Part shown: positions 33,656 to 42,844 of the stretch, piece after piece
Layout of the letters: every line of letters begins with the position of its first letter
Numbering within the stretch: the stretch's first letter is position 1
Notes under the pieces: model-generated
The model's database searches: none
The model's input: only the letters and a program-made list of their open reading frames with translations
What the model was told of the DNA's origin: nothing
Program-made: the position numbers and the translations under genes
Assembly: GCA_031399165.1 (NCBI GenBank)
Contig: JANNOO010000007.1
Coordinates: 1 to 64,000 of the forward strand
Reading direction: 5' to 3'
From: JAKFWI01 sp031399165
Lineage (GTDB): Bacteria; Pseudomonadota; Alphaproteobacteria; Caulobacterales; Aquidulcibacteraceae
DNA length: 64,000 bases

Positions 33656-33676
33656 GGGCACAGTGATTCGCTCAGG

Positions 33677-33692
33677 TTAAGAATCATTTAAC
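33677..33692 (-). promoter_or_regulatory. CtrA-type box upstream of ftsB
   Basis: TTAA-GAATCAT-TTAAC on the plus strand, and, being near-symmetric, TTAA-ATGATTC-TTAAC on the minus strand. Both match the CtrA full-site consensus TTAA-N7-TTAAC exactly. The site is about 120 bases upstream of ftsB and 23 bases after the eno stop. The match is seen in the sequence; binding is inferred. Confidence 0.5.
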
Positions 33693-33714
33693 GGAATCGA
33701 GTCTGATTCGTTTT

Positions 33715-35001
33715 TTAGCGACCGAGACCTCGAATAAATCGCGCCCCGCCATACACGCCGTCAACATCCAACTCTTCGGCGATCCGGATGAGCTGATTGT
33801 ATTTCGCTGTGCGATCGGACCGCGCCAGCGAGCCGGTTTTGATCTGGCCGCAGTTTGTTGCAACTGCGAGATCGGCGATCGTCGCGTCCTCCGTTTCGCC
33901 TGAACGGTGAGACATCACGGCTGCGTAACCAGCACGGTGCGCCATCTCGACCGCGTCGAGCGTTTCTGTGAGCGTGCCGATCTGGTTCACTTTCACCAGG
34001 ATGGCGTTGGCCAACCCCTTTTCTATTCCCATAGCGAGGCGCTCGGGATTGGTGACGAACAGGTCGTCCCCCACGAGCTGACATTGGGATCCGACCAGCG
34101 CTGTCAGGATTTTCCAGCCATCGAGATCGTCTTCGGCCATGCCGTCCTCGATCGACACGATGGGATAGCGGGCCGCGAGATCGGCCAGATAACCGGCCAT
34201 CTGCTCGGACGATAGCGTTTTGCCCTCACCTGCCAGTTCGTATTTGCCATTCTTGAAAAATTCCGTGCTGGCCGCATCAAGCGCCAAAGCGACGTCTTCG
34301 CCCGGCTTGTATCCCGCTTTCTCGATCGCCTTCATGATAAAGGCCAAAGCCGCGTCGGCCGAAGCGAGATTGGGAGCGAAGCCGCCTTCATCTCCGACAT
34401 TGGTGTTGTGGCCGGCGCTCTTCAGCTCTTTCTTGAGCGTGTGGAAAATTTCCGCGCCGATGCGGACCGCATCCGCCATGCTGTCTGCGCCAACCGGCAT
34501 GATCATGAATTCCTGGATGTCGATCGGGTTGTCGGCGTGAGCGCCGCCATTGATGATGTTCATCATTGGCGTTGGCAAAACGCGCGCCTGCACGCCGCCG
34601 ACATAGCGGTAGAGCGGAATGGATGCGGCTTCTGAAGCGGCCTTAGCCACCGCCAGGGACACTCCAAGAATGGAATTGGCGCCGAGCCGGGCCTTGTTCG
34701 GCGTGCCATCCAGTTCGATCAAAGTGAAGTCGATGTGGCGCTGATCTTCGGCGTCAAGTCCGACAACAGCGTTTAGAATTTCGCCGTTTACCGCTTCGAC
34801 GGCGTCGCGAACGCCCTTGCCAAGATAGCGGTCCGGCTCGTTGTCGCGCTTTTCGACCGCTTCATGGGCGCCAGTAGACGCGCCCGAAGGAACGGCTGCG
34901 CGCCCCATCGATCCGTCCTCAAGGACAACATCGACCTCAATGGTGGGATTGCCGCGGCTATCGAGAATTTCGCGCGCAATAATATCGGCGATGCCGGTCA
35001 T
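33715..35001 (-). CDS. eno: Enolase
   Basis: 428 residues. All enolase signatures are present: REILDSRGNPTIEVDV, PSGASTGAHEAVEKRD, NIINGGAHADNPIDIQEFMI, KVNQIGTLTETLDAV, and MSHRSGETEDATIADLAVAT with the catalytic surroundings. Converts 2-phosphoglycerate to phosphoenolpyruvate. Separated from the downstream ftsB by a regulatory-looking gap. Confidence 0.97.
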   Translation of the reverse strand: MTGIADIIAREILDSRGNPTIEVDVVLEDGSMGRAAVPSGASTGAHEAVEKRDNEPDRYLGKGVRDAVEAVNGEILNAVVGLDAEDQRHIDFTLIELDGTPNKARLGANSILGVSLAVAKAASEAASIPLYRYVGGVQARVLPTPMMNIINGGAHADNPIDIQEFMIMPVGADSMADAVRIGAEIFHTLKKELKSAGHNTNVGDEGGFAPNLASADAALAFIMKAIEKAGYKPGEDVALALDAASTEFFKNGKYELAGEGKTLSSEQMAGYLADLAARYPIVSIEDGMAEDDLDGWKILTALVGSQCQLVGDDLFVTNPERLAMGIEKGLANAILVKVNQIGTLTETLDAVEMAHRAGYAAVMSHRSGETEDATIADLAVATNCGQIKTGSLARSDRTAKYNQLIRIAEELDVDGVYGGARFIRGLGR

Positions 35002-35094
35002 GTACGGGCCCTGCGGAATGAAATGTCGAACGCGCAGTCGATGGACGCGCGCCCGAAAAAACGCAAGGTCCGCGCCAGACGCGAACGGCCGCAG

Positions 35095-35274
35095 CTATTC
35101 TTTTGGCTTGAGTATCTGCTTGCCGCGATACTTGCCGGACTTCAGATCGACATGGTGCGGACGGCGGAGTTCGCCAGAATCTGCATCTTCCACATAGGTA
35201 TTCGCTTTTAGCTTGTCATGCGAGCGGCGCATGCCGCGCCGCGACGGGGTGGTCTTTCGCTTCGGAACGGCCAT
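35095..35274 (-). CDS. rpmF: 50S ribosomal protein L32
   Basis: 59 residues, read directly from the minus strand: MAVPKRKTTPSRRGMRRSHD, then KLKANTYVEDADSGELRRPH and an HHVDLKSGKYRGKQI ending. The MAVPK(R/K)K.S..RR..RR.H start is diagnostic of L32. It lacks the zinc-binding cysteines found in some L32 proteins. Located 93 bases before eno. The gene is short and easily missed. Confidence 0.95.
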   Translation of the reverse strand: MAVPKRKTTPSRRGMRRSHDKLKANTYVEDADSGELRRPHHVDLKSGKYRGKQILKPKE

Positions 35275-35291
35275 GGCCGGAAAACTCCAAG

Positions 35292-35317
35292 GCCCCGCCG
35301 GACGGTTCCGGCGGGGC
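35292..35317 (-). terminator. Hairpin with T-run between the Pro/Ala-rich protein gene and rpmF
   Basis: An 11-bp perfect GC stem (35292-35302 with 35307-35317) closes on a 4-base loop. On the minus strand CTTGGAGTTTT follows. It ends 17 bases before the rpmF start and lies about 50 bases after the upstream stop, so it may end that gene or attenuate rpmF. Confidence 0.5.
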
Positions 35318-35369
35318 GAAGCGCGGCTGAATAGTCGATCCCCTGCCCGGGGACAAGCCTTGGGACCGT

Positions 35370-35846
35370 CTATTGGATGGGGGCGGCCGCATCCGGTGCT
35401 ATTTCAGAAGGCGCCGGGGCAATTTCCGGGATCGTCGTCGCCGGCGGCGGTATGACTATCGCCGCTGGTGGGGTGGTACGCGCAGCCGGCGATGGCTTGG
35501 CTTGGGGAGCGGCCACGGCAGGCCGCGGTGGCGCTTTCGGAGTGACTGCCGCCACCCTTTCTTGAAGTTCGGGCGTAGGCGCAGGAACCGGCGTGAGTTG
35601 TTGAGGCTCAACCTGTTGGGGATTTGTCGCTGCGAATCTCTGCTCCTGCGGCGTTATCGCTATTTGATCGGATTTGCCGGCGTTGAGGGCGATTGCTCCG
35701 CCAGCAGCGAGCAGGCACGCCGCGATCACGGCGACACGGATCGTCGCGCCAGTTTTGCTTTTTCCGGCGCCCATTTCAGCGCAGCGCTCATAGTCATCTG
35801 CGCCCAGCAGACCTGAACTCATTTCGTCGGGCATGGGGTCTCGCAT
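35370..35846 (-). CDS. Hypothetical single-pass membrane protein with Pro/Ala-rich tail
   Basis: 158 residues, no family recognised. A short cytoplasmic head with acidic residues (SGLLGADDYERCAEMG) precedes one membrane helix (IRVAVIAACLLAAGGAIALN), then about 100 residues of low-complexity Pro/Ala/Thr sequence with Gln-rich patches, probably periplasmic. Met5 is an alternative start. Located between pyrG and rpmF on the same strand. The layout recalls envelope-spanning or scaffold proteins. Confidence 0.6.
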   Translation of the reverse strand: MRDPMPDEMSSGLLGADDYERCAEMGAGKSKTGATIRVAVIAACLLAAGGAIALNAGKSDQIAITPQEQRFAATNPQQVEPQQLTPVPAPTPELQERVAAVTPKAPPRPAVAAPQAKPSPAARTTPPAAIVIPPPATTIPEIAPAPSEIAPDAAAPIQ

Positions 35847-35948
35847 GGCGTTTCTCCACGTTTATTGATCGGTGAATGAAACGGCTGAGGTTTGGTGAGG
35901 TTCCGCCGGCACGCATGCATGACGCTGTGCTCGGGCAAGACGCGCCGT

Positions 35949-37577
35949 TCACACCAACCGGCTTTGTTCCACCGCCGCAGCTATGAAACTCGCGTAAAGC
36001 GGATGCGGCTCAAACGGACGGCTTTTCAATTCCGGATGGAATTGCACACCGACGAACCATGGATGGTCTCCGCGTTCGACAATTTCCGGGAGCAGCCCGT
36101 CCGGACTCATGCCGGAAAAGCGCAGCCCTGCGGCCTCCAGCGTGTCACGATAAGCGGTGTTTACTTCGTAGCGATGGCGGTGGCGCTCGCTGATTGCTTC
36201 GCCGCCATAAATTTCTGCGGCGCGGCTGCCGGGGCTAAGCGTAGCCGAAAACGCGCCCAGGCGCATTGTTCCGCCCATATCGCCATTCGCCTGACGCTTT
36301 TCGAGGTCGTTGCCGCGCATCCATTCGGTCATAAGGCCAACAACAGGATGTTCGGCCGGGCCGAATTCCGTGGAACCGGCGCCGCCGAGCCGTGCCTGAT
36401 GGCGCGCCGCCTCGATGCAGGCCATCTGCATACCAAAACAGATTCCAAAGTACGGCACGTTGCGTTCACGCGCGAACTGCACCGCTTTGATTTTTCCTTC
36501 AGAGCCGCGCTCGCCGAAACCGCCAGGCACGAGAATGCCATGCACATTTTCAAGATCGCTTGCGGGCCCTTCCGGACGTTCGAACGTCTCGCTCTCGATC
36601 CAGTGGATATCGACCTTCACATTGTTTGCGTAGCCGCCGTGGTGAAGCGCCTCGATCAGGGATTTGTAGGCGTCCTTCATGCCGGTATATTTCCCGACGA
36701 CGGCGATGGACACTGCTCCGTCAGGGTTGCGAATACGTTGCGAAATCGACTCCCACTTCGCAAGTTCAGGCTTGGGCGCCACCTTGACGTCGAAGTGCTC
36801 CAGCAGCGCTCCGTCTAGCCCGGCCTCATGATACGCAAGCGGCGCTTCATAAATGTTCGCCAGATCGCGCGCTTCGATCACGTGACTTTCACGCACGTTG
36901 CAGAACAGGCCGATCTTGCGGCGCTCTTCGCGGGGAATAGGCCGATCGCAACGGCACAGGATGATATCCGGCTGTATGCCGATCGAGCGCAGCTCCTTCA
37001 CCGAATGCTGCGTCGGTTTGGTTTTCATCTCGCCGGCGGTCGAGATGTACGGCAGCAGCGTGAGGTGAATGAACGCGGGCGCAGGATCGAGTTCGTTGCC
37101 CAATTGGCGAATGGCTTCGAAGAACGGCAGACCTTCAATGTCGCCAACCGTGCCGCCGATCTCGCAGAGCACAAAATCGGCGCCGCCATGATCGGACAGG
37201 ATGAAGTTCTTGATCGCGTCCGTAACGTGCGGGATCACCTGAACCGTGGCGCCGAGATAATCCCCGCGCCGCTCCTTGGCGAGAATCTCCTGATAGATAC
37301 GGCCTGAGGTCGTGTTGTCGAATCTCGTGGCCGAAACGCCGGTGAAGCGCTCGTAGTGACCAAGATCGAGATCGGTCTCAGCGCCGTCATCGGTGACGAA
37401 TACTTCGCCGTGCTGATAAGGGCTCATCGTGCCCGGATCGACGTTTAGATAGGGGTCCAGCTTCCGCAGACGGATCTTATAGCCCCGAGCCTGCAGCAAA
37501 GCGCCTAGAGCAGCGGATGCGATGCCCTTCCCCAGCGAGGAAACCACACCGCCCGTAATGAACACGTAACGCGCCAT
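35949..37577 (-). CDS. pyrG: CTP synthase
   Basis: 542 residues. The synthetase domain begins VFITGGVVSSLGKGIASAAL with the ATP-binding loop and continues with LDPYLNVDPGTMSPYQHGEV. The glutamine amidotransferase domain has the nucleophile in FGICFGMQMAC and the His-Glu pair in VQFHPELKSRPF. Makes CTP from UTP and glutamine; in Caulobacter CTP synthase also forms filaments that affect cell curvature. Transcribed after secG, 89 bases away. Confidence 0.97.
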   Translation of the reverse strand: MARYVFITGGVVSSLGKGIASAALGALLQARGYKIRLRKLDPYLNVDPGTMSPYQHGEVFVTDDGAETDLDLGHYERFTGVSATRFDNTTSGRIYQEILAKERRGDYLGATVQVIPHVTDAIKNFILSDHGGADFVLCEIGGTVGDIEGLPFFEAIRQLGNELDPAPAFIHLTLLPYISTAGEMKTKPTQHSVKELRSIGIQPDIILCRCDRPIPREERRKIGLFCNVRESHVIEARDLANIYEAPLAYHEAGLDGALLEHFDVKVAPKPELAKWESISQRIRNPDGAVSIAVVGKYTGMKDAYKSLIEALHHGGYANNVKVDIHWIESETFERPEGPASDLENVHGILVPGGFGERGSEGKIKAVQFARERNVPYFGICFGMQMACIEAARHQARLGGAGSTEFGPAEHPVVGLMTEWMRGNDLEKRQANGDMGGTMRLGAFSATLSPGSRAAEIYGGEAISERHRHRYEVNTAYRDTLEAAGLRFSGMSPDGLLPEIVERGDHPWFVGVQFHPELKSRPFEPHPLYASFIAAAVEQSRLV

Positions 37578-37666
37578 CGCGCCTTTCCCGCTCTGGTCAG
37601 TCTATGACCAATCAATGGGACGGCCGCCGTCCAACTCGATTTAGACAGCGCAAGCCCGCGCCGGTC

Positions 37667-38341
37667 CTATTCGTCAGGCCCTGCCCGTCCGCGTGGTCTA
37701 TCGGCTGGGATTTGAGGCTCGCTTGATTCGGCGGGCTTTACACTCGTTAACGCCGCCGGCGCCGGAACTTGCACAGAAGGCGTGGTGCGGACCACCGGAG
37801 CCGGGCGGGGAATAGCTGACGGGGCCGGCTGCGCCCGCGGCGCGGTGGCCGTGATCGCGGGCGCCGCGGGGGGACGCGGAGCGGCTGTTGTTGGCGCCGT
37901 CACGGTTGCGGTTTCAAGGGGCGCGGCGCGCTGCACCGCCGCGTCAGGCGCAGGCGCGACCTCCCCGGTCGGCGCGGGCGCGGGGGCGAGGGGCACAATC
38001 GGCGCTGGCGTAACCGAAGCCGCCGGCTTTGGGCCCGGCTTGGTCAACCCTGAAATAAAATCTGTAATCGGCGCAAGCGGTGACGAAGCCGGGGCGTCGA
38101 CCACGGATTGGGGGGCGCGCGCGCCGCCCGCCAGAATGGTCAAAGTGATCGACGTAAAGAAGAACACCGCCCCCAAAATACTGGTCCCACGCGCCAAAGC
38201 ATTGGCTGCGCCGCGGCCAGACATGAGGCTGCCGCCGCCTCCGCCCATGCCCAGCGCGCCGCCCTCCGACCGCTGCATAAGCACCATGCCTACCAGCGCG
38301 AGCGCCACCATCAGGTGCAAGGCGAGGACGACATTCATCAT
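37667..38341 (-). CDS. secG: Preprotein translocase subunit SecG with long Ala/Pro C-terminal tail
   Basis: 224 residues from the first of two tandem ATGs at 38341; the longer open frame lacks a start signal. The SecG core is the first 75 or so residues: two membrane helices (VVLALHLMVALALVGMVLMQ and GTSILGAVFFFTSITLTILA) around RSEGGALGMGGGGGSLMSGR. The remaining 140 or so residues are Ala/Pro/Thr-rich with no domain. Most SecG proteins are 70-150 residues, so this tail is long even for alphaproteobacteria. SecG assists SecYE in protein export. tpiA precedes it, the common tpiA-secG-pyrG order. Confidence 0.9.
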   Translation of the reverse strand: MMNVVLALHLMVALALVGMVLMQRSEGGALGMGGGGGSLMSGRGAANALARGTSILGAVFFFTSITLTILAGGARAPQSVVDAPASSPLAPITDFISGLTKPGPKPAASVTPAPIVPLAPAPAPTGEVAPAPDAAVQRAAPLETATVTAPTTAAPRPPAAPAITATAPRAQPAPSAIPRPAPVVRTTPSVQVPAPAALTSVKPAESSEPQIPADRPRGRAGPDE

Positions 38342-38480
38342 TCGTGGATGGCTCCCAGCGTCGCTGTGAAGCGTACGCCTAAAATGCGAAAGAGGCCGAA
38401 ACCCAGTGGCTTGCACCAAAGGTCGCGGCCTGACGGCGTGTGCATAACGCAGTCGGACCTAGAACGCCAGCAGCGCCCGC

Positions 38481-39233
38481 CTAGCCGCGGGCCCGCGGGT
38501 GAGCCGCTATAATCGCGGAGAAATCGGCGGCTTTGAGGCTGGCGCCGCCGACCAGGGCGCCATCAACATCCGACGCTGTGAATATTTCCGCTGCGTTCGA
38601 AGGCTTAACCGAGCCCCCATACAAAATGCGCAAGCGGCCAGGCTCGGCTACCGGGGCTGAATTGCGGATCAGCCCATGAATCTCGGCGATCTCAACCAGG
38701 GTTGGCGTCAGGCCGGTTCCGATCGCCCAAACCGGCTCATAAGCCAGAACCACCTGGCCCGTGCGCGGCGTGGCCGCCACGACCTGTGCCGACACCACGT
38801 CCCCTGCAATTCCCGCTTCACGTTGTTCGATCGTCTCGCCGACGCAAATTATAGGAGTTAAGCCAGCAGACAGGGCGCGTTCGGCTTTGACCCGGACCAT
38901 CTCGTCGGTTTCACCATGGTCCCTACGCCTTTCTGAATGGCCAACGATCACATACCGCGCGCCGCAATCCGACAGCATCCCGGCGCTGATATCGCCAGTC
39001 TGCGCGCCGTCCTCCTTGGTTGAGACGTCCTGGGCGCCAAGGGCGATCGGCGAGGCCACGAAACGTCTGGCGGCCTCGCCTAGCAGGGTAAAGGGCGGGC
39101 AAACGGCAACATCGAGGCCGGTAAGCGCCCCCAGCGCTCCTTCCAAGGCGCTGATTTCCTCCAGATCGGCCAGCCGGCCAAACATCTTCCAGTTTCCCAC
39201 AATCAGGGGCCGGCGTGCGCCGTCGTCGTCCAT
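38481..39233 (-). CDS. tpiA: Triosephosphate isomerase
   Basis: 250 residues from the ATG at 39233; the open frame extends 116 codons further but that part has no similarity and overlaps the ppiD start antisense. Active-site motifs: GNWKM with the catalytic Lys, GHSERR with the catalytic His, AYEPVWAIGTG with the catalytic Glu, and LYGGSVKPSNA. Interconverts dihydroxyacetone phosphate and glyceraldehyde 3-phosphate. Divergent from ppiD, with 114 bases between the starts. Confidence 0.95.
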   Translation of the reverse strand: MDDDGARRPLIVGNWKMFGRLADLEEISALEGALGALTGLDVAVCPPFTLLGEAARRFVASPIALGAQDVSTKEDGAQTGDISAGMLSDCGARYVIVGHSERRRDHGETDEMVRVKAERALSAGLTPIICVGETIEQREAGIAGDVVSAQVVAATPRTGQVVLAYEPVWAIGTGLTPTLVEIAEIHGLIRNSAPVAEPGRLRILYGGSVKPSNAAEIFTASDVDGALVGGASLKAADFSAIIAAHPRARG

Positions 39234-39347
39234 CACCAAAACGTCTACTCCGCCCGAAAGCCGGTCCGCCGCATTGATGCCAAGCGCGCCGGTGACTAAG
39301 TTCCGCGCCCCGGCCGCTTTGCAGCCGCCAGGTAATGGAAAGAACCT

Positions 39348-41270
39348 ATGCTCACTGGCATTCGGAAAGTCACGCGCGGTTGGGTCTCGGGCGTATTGAT
39401 CGGCCTGCTGATCCTGGCGTTCGGCATTTGGGGCATCAACGACGTCTTCAACTCGACAGCTGGGGACGCGGTCGCTTCTGGCAGGGGCGTGAAGATCAGC
39501 GCCACCGACTATCGGACCGCATTCGATCAGTCGCTTGAGGAATACCGCCAGCAAAGCGGCGGGCGCAGCATCAGCCCGCAAGACGCCCGTGCGCAGGGCG
39601 TGGATACCGCAGTTCTACAACGCCTTGTGACGCAGAGCGCGCTTGAGCGTCTCGCGGAGCGCATGGGCTTCCACGCGTCCGACGCGATGATCGCCAAGCA
39701 AATTCGCAGCGTGCCGGCGTTCCAGAGTCAGCTCACCAAGCAGTTCGATCGGGCGACGTACGAGCAGGTGTTGGCCAGCAACCAACTGACGCCGGCAATG
39801 TATGAAAGCGAATTGCGCAGCGGGCTGCGCCGTCAGCAACTGGCAATCCCCGTGGCGGCAGGCGCATTTGCGCCCAAGAGCTTCGCGTCGCTCATCTTCG
39901 CGTTCGAGACTGAGCAGCGCACCATAACCGTAGCGGGCGTTCCGCCATCCGCCGCGGGCAAGCCGCCGGCCCCGTCAGAAGCGGAACTACAGGCATTTTA
40001 CAAAACCAACCAGACGCAATTCGCCACGCCTGAATATCGCAAGCTGATGCTCGCGATTGCCCGGCCTGAACAGTTTCTGGCGAAGATCGAAATCCCAGAG
40101 GAGAAGGTCAAGGAACTATACGAGTTCCGCAAAGCAAGCCTTGGCGGCGCAGAAAAGCGTTCTTTCGTGCAAATCAGCGCGCCCAACCAGGAAACCGCCA
40201 GCGAAGCGGCCCGGCGCATGGCCGCCGGTGAAGACGCCGCGAAGGTCGCGGCGTCCCTGAAATTGCAAACCATACCGTTCAATGATGTGACGAAGGCGCA
40301 AGTGCTCGATCCTGCGCTGGCAGACGCCGTGTTCGCGCTGAAGGAAGGTCAGACAACCGGCGCGGTCAACGGCAAGCTCGCTTGGGCGGCCGCGAAGGTC
40401 ACGAAGATCACGGCAGGCCAGGCGCCTGCGTACGAGGCTCTGCGTGGTGATCTGCGAACTGAGCTGGCGCGTGACGAGGCGGAAAACGCCCTGAACGACG
40501 CGGTGCAGAAATTCGAGGACGAACGCGCGGGCGGTAAATCGCTTGAGGACGCCGCCAAGGATGCTGGCCTTATCGTAGTCCCCTACGCCAAGGTTGACGC
40601 GCAGGGACGCGATGGCGGCGGCGCCGCCATCCAGGGCCTGGCCGACAATGCCGACCTCATGAAAGCCATTGCGGCGACGGCGGTGAACGAAAGCACCGAT
40701 TTCACGCCGATCCCCAACAATGGCGGCTACGCGCTGGCGCGTGTGGATGAAGTCATAGCGGCGGGCGTGCGCCCTTATGACGAGGTGAAGCCAATGCTGA
40801 CCGTCGGCTGGCAGACGCAGAAAACGGCGGAGGCGATCAAGAAGATTGCGGACGATTTCACCTCGGACGTGAAAGCGGGCAAGTCATTCACCGATGCGGC
40901 GCGAGCGCGCCGCATGGTGATGCTGGCGGCCAATCAGAGCTTCTCGCGCCAGACCATAGGCACGACGCCGATCGCCGCGCTTGGCGCCTCGATCTTCGCC
41001 GCCAAGCAAGGCGAGGTGGTTTCCGGAGCCGATCAGCGCGGCGCCATGCTCGTCGCACAGGTGACGAAAATCGACCGGCCAAAGCCCGACGCCAATTCTG
41101 AACTTTTCGCGCAGGCGAGGCAGGCGGCAGGCGGGGCAGTCAACAACGACCTGCTTACGGCGCTGCAGCAGTCCGCAGTGCAGGAAGCGAATGTAAAGAC
41201 CAACGAAAAGCTGCGGCTGCAGGCGCTCGGCCTCGAAGAGGGCTCTGGCGAGAACGAAGCCGGCTCATGA
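39348..41270 (+). CDS. ppiD: PpiD/SurA-type peptidyl-prolyl isomerase, membrane-anchored
   Basis: 640 residues. One N-terminal membrane helix (VSGVLIGLLILAFGIWGIND), a SurA-N-like helical domain (to about residue 190), and two parvulin-like regions, around 240-350 (RSFVQISAPNQETASEAARR, FALKEGQTTGAVNGKLAWAA) and 360-520, joined by helices. It acts as a periplasmic chaperone for proteins leaving the Sec channel. The ATG of trpE overlaps its stop (ATGA), so the trp genes may be transcribed from the ppiD promoter. Confidence 0.88.
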   Translation: MLTGIRKVTRGWVSGVLIGLLILAFGIWGINDVFNSTAGDAVASGRGVKISATDYRTAFDQSLEEYRQQSGGRSISPQDARAQGVDTAVLQRLVTQSALERLAERMGFHASDAMIAKQIRSVPAFQSQLTKQFDRATYEQVLASNQLTPAMYESELRSGLRRQQLAIPVAAGAFAPKSFASLIFAFETEQRTITVAGVPPSAAGKPPAPSEAELQAFYKTNQTQFATPEYRKLMLAIARPEQFLAKIEIPEEKVKELYEFRKASLGGAEKRSFVQISAPNQETASEAARRMAAGEDAAKVAASLKLQTIPFNDVTKAQVLDPALADAVFALKEGQTTGAVNGKLAWAAAKVTKITAGQAPAYEALRGDLRTELARDEAENALNDAVQKFEDERAGGKSLEDAAKDAGLIVVPYAKVDAQGRDGGGAAIQGLADNADLMKAIAATAVNESTDFTPIPNNGGYALARVDEVIAAGVRPYDEVKPMLTVGWQTQKTAEAIKKIADDFTSDVKAGKSFTDAARARRMVMLAANQSFSRQTIGTTPIAALGASIFAAKQGEVVSGADQRGAMLVAQVTKIDRPKPDANSELFAQARQAAGGAVNNDLLTALQQSAVQEANVKTNEKLRLQALGLEEGSGENEAGS

Positions 41271-42793
41271 TCGAATTTTCGCCGCGTCGTTACGAATTCG
41301 ACGCCGCCTTCGCAGCCGGCAAGCCACAGCTTCTCTGGACGAAGATCATCAGCGACCTTGAGACGCCGGTTTCGGCGTTGCTCAAACTCGGCGCCGAAGC
41401 GCCGGGGGCGTTTTTGCTTGAATCGGTCGAAGGCGGCGATTGGCGCGGACGCTACTCGGTGATCGGCTACCGGCCAGACCTGATCTGGCGGGTGAAAGAT
41501 GGCCGGGCGGAAACCAGCAAGGGCAAGTTCGGCGATCTCTCGTTCAAGCCGGTGAAAGCCGCGCCTATCGAAGCGCTGCGCACGCTCATCGCGGATTCGG
41601 CTGTCGATATTCCGCAAGGCTTGCCGCCGATGGCGGCCGGCCTATTCGGCTATATCGGCTATGACATGATCCGTTATGTCGAAAAGCTGCCGGACACGCC
41701 GAAGGATGATCTCAAACTTCCCGAAGCGCTGCTGATGCGGCCGTCCGTGGTCGCGATCTTCGACAACGTAGCGCACGAGATCACGCTGGTGACTGCGGTA
41801 CGCCCTGGCAAGGACGGCGATTCCGGTAAGGCGTTCGCTTCGGGCAAGGCCCGTCTCGAAGCGGCGGTGAAAGCGCTCGATAAACGCGCGCCTTCCAAGA
41901 CCGACTGCGCCGAGCCGCTGAATGCGATCGAGCCTGCGCGCTCAAACACCCGGCCAGAGGAGTATCGGGCGATGGTGGATCGGGCCAAGGCTTACGCGCG
42001 AGCGGGCGATATTTTTCAGGTTGTGCCGAGTCAGCGTTTCTCCGCGCCTTTCCCGCACCAGCCGTTCGCGCTTTACCGGGCGCTGCGCCGGCTCAATCCT
42101 TCTCCCTTCTTGTTCTATCTCAACCTCGACGATTTCTCGCTAGTCGGTTCGAGCCCGGAAATTCTCGTGCGCGTGCGCGACGGGCTGGTGACGGTTCGGC
42201 CGATTGCCGGCACGCGACCGCGCGGCGCGACGCCAGCCGATGATGCGCGCCTGGAAGAAGAATTGCTCGCCGATCCGAAAGAACGCGCCGAGCACCTCAT
42301 GCTGCTCGACCTCGGCCGCAACGATGTCGGCCGCGTCGCCAAGCGCGGACACGGGGGTAACGATCCGAAAACCAGCGGCGGCGTGCGCGTAACCCAGAGC
42401 TTCATCGTCGAGCGCTATAGCCACGTGATGCACATCGTTTCGAACGTCGAAGCCCCGCTGGCCGAGCACCATGACGCGGTGGACGCATTGTTCGCCGGGT
42501 TCCCGGCCGGCACGGTCTCGGGGGCGCCAAAGGTGCGCGCGATGCAGATAATCGACGAACTGGAAAGATCCAAGCGCGGTGTTTATGCTGGCGGCGTGGG
42601 TTATTTCAGCGCCAATGGCGAGATGGATACCTGCATAGCGCTACGCACGGCGGTGATCAAGGACGGGATGCTGCACGTCCAAGCCGGTGGCGGCGTTGTG
42701 CTGGATAGCGACCCGCAGCTTGAGCTTGAAGAAACACAGCACAAGTCGCGCGCCCTGTTTCGCGCAGCCGAGGAAGCGTGGCGGTTCGCCTGA
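41267..42793 (+). CDS. trpE: Anthranilate synthase component I
   Basis: 508 residues. Chorismate-binding domain with PIAGTRPRGATPADDARLEE, LMLLDLGRNDVGRVA, SFIVERYSHVMHIVSNVE and FPAGTVSGAPKVRAMQIIDE. The N-terminal LLES motif (in FLLESVEGGDWRGRYSVIGY) is the tryptophan feedback site. Makes anthranilate from chorismate with ammonia supplied by TrpG. Coupled to ppiD by an ATGA overlap; trpG follows after 51 bases. No leader-peptide attenuator is visible. Confidence 0.96.
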   Translation: MIEFSPRRYEFDAAFAAGKPQLLWTKIISDLETPVSALLKLGAEAPGAFLLESVEGGDWRGRYSVIGYRPDLIWRVKDGRAETSKGKFGDLSFKPVKAAPIEALRTLIADSAVDIPQGLPPMAAGLFGYIGYDMIRYVEKLPDTPKDDLKLPEALLMRPSVVAIFDNVAHEITLVTAVRPGKDGDSGKAFASGKARLEAAVKALDKRAPSKTDCAEPLNAIEPARSNTRPEEYRAMVDRAKAYARAGDIFQVVPSQRFSAPFPHQPFALYRALRRLNPSPFLFYLNLDDFSLVGSSPEILVRVRDGLVTVRPIAGTRPRGATPADDARLEEELLADPKERAEHLMLLDLGRNDVGRVAKRGHGGNDPKTSGGVRVTQSFIVERYSHVMHIVSNVEAPLAEHHDAVDALFAGFPAGTVSGAPKVRAMQIIDELERSKRGVYAGGVGYFSANGEMDTCIALRTAVIKDGMLHVQAGGGVVLDSDPQLELEETQHKSRALFRAAEEAWRFA

Positions 42794-42844
42794 CGCGCGC
42801 CAGCCCCTCCCCTGCCTTCCCTACCGTGCTAGAAGCCTCGTCCC

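Noticed and set aside
35892..36818. 308-codon plus-strand open frame opposite pyrG
   Set aside because: Antisense to the highly conserved pyrG; no motif.
38342..38480. tRNA-Leu between tpiA and secG, as found beside secG in other bacteria
   Set aside because: No acceptor-stem pairing, no GGTTCRA T-loop and no A-box sequence on either strand.
39234..39581. 116-codon extension of tpiA
   Set aside because: Family members begin just before GNWKM; the extension lies antisense over the ppiD start and has no similarity.
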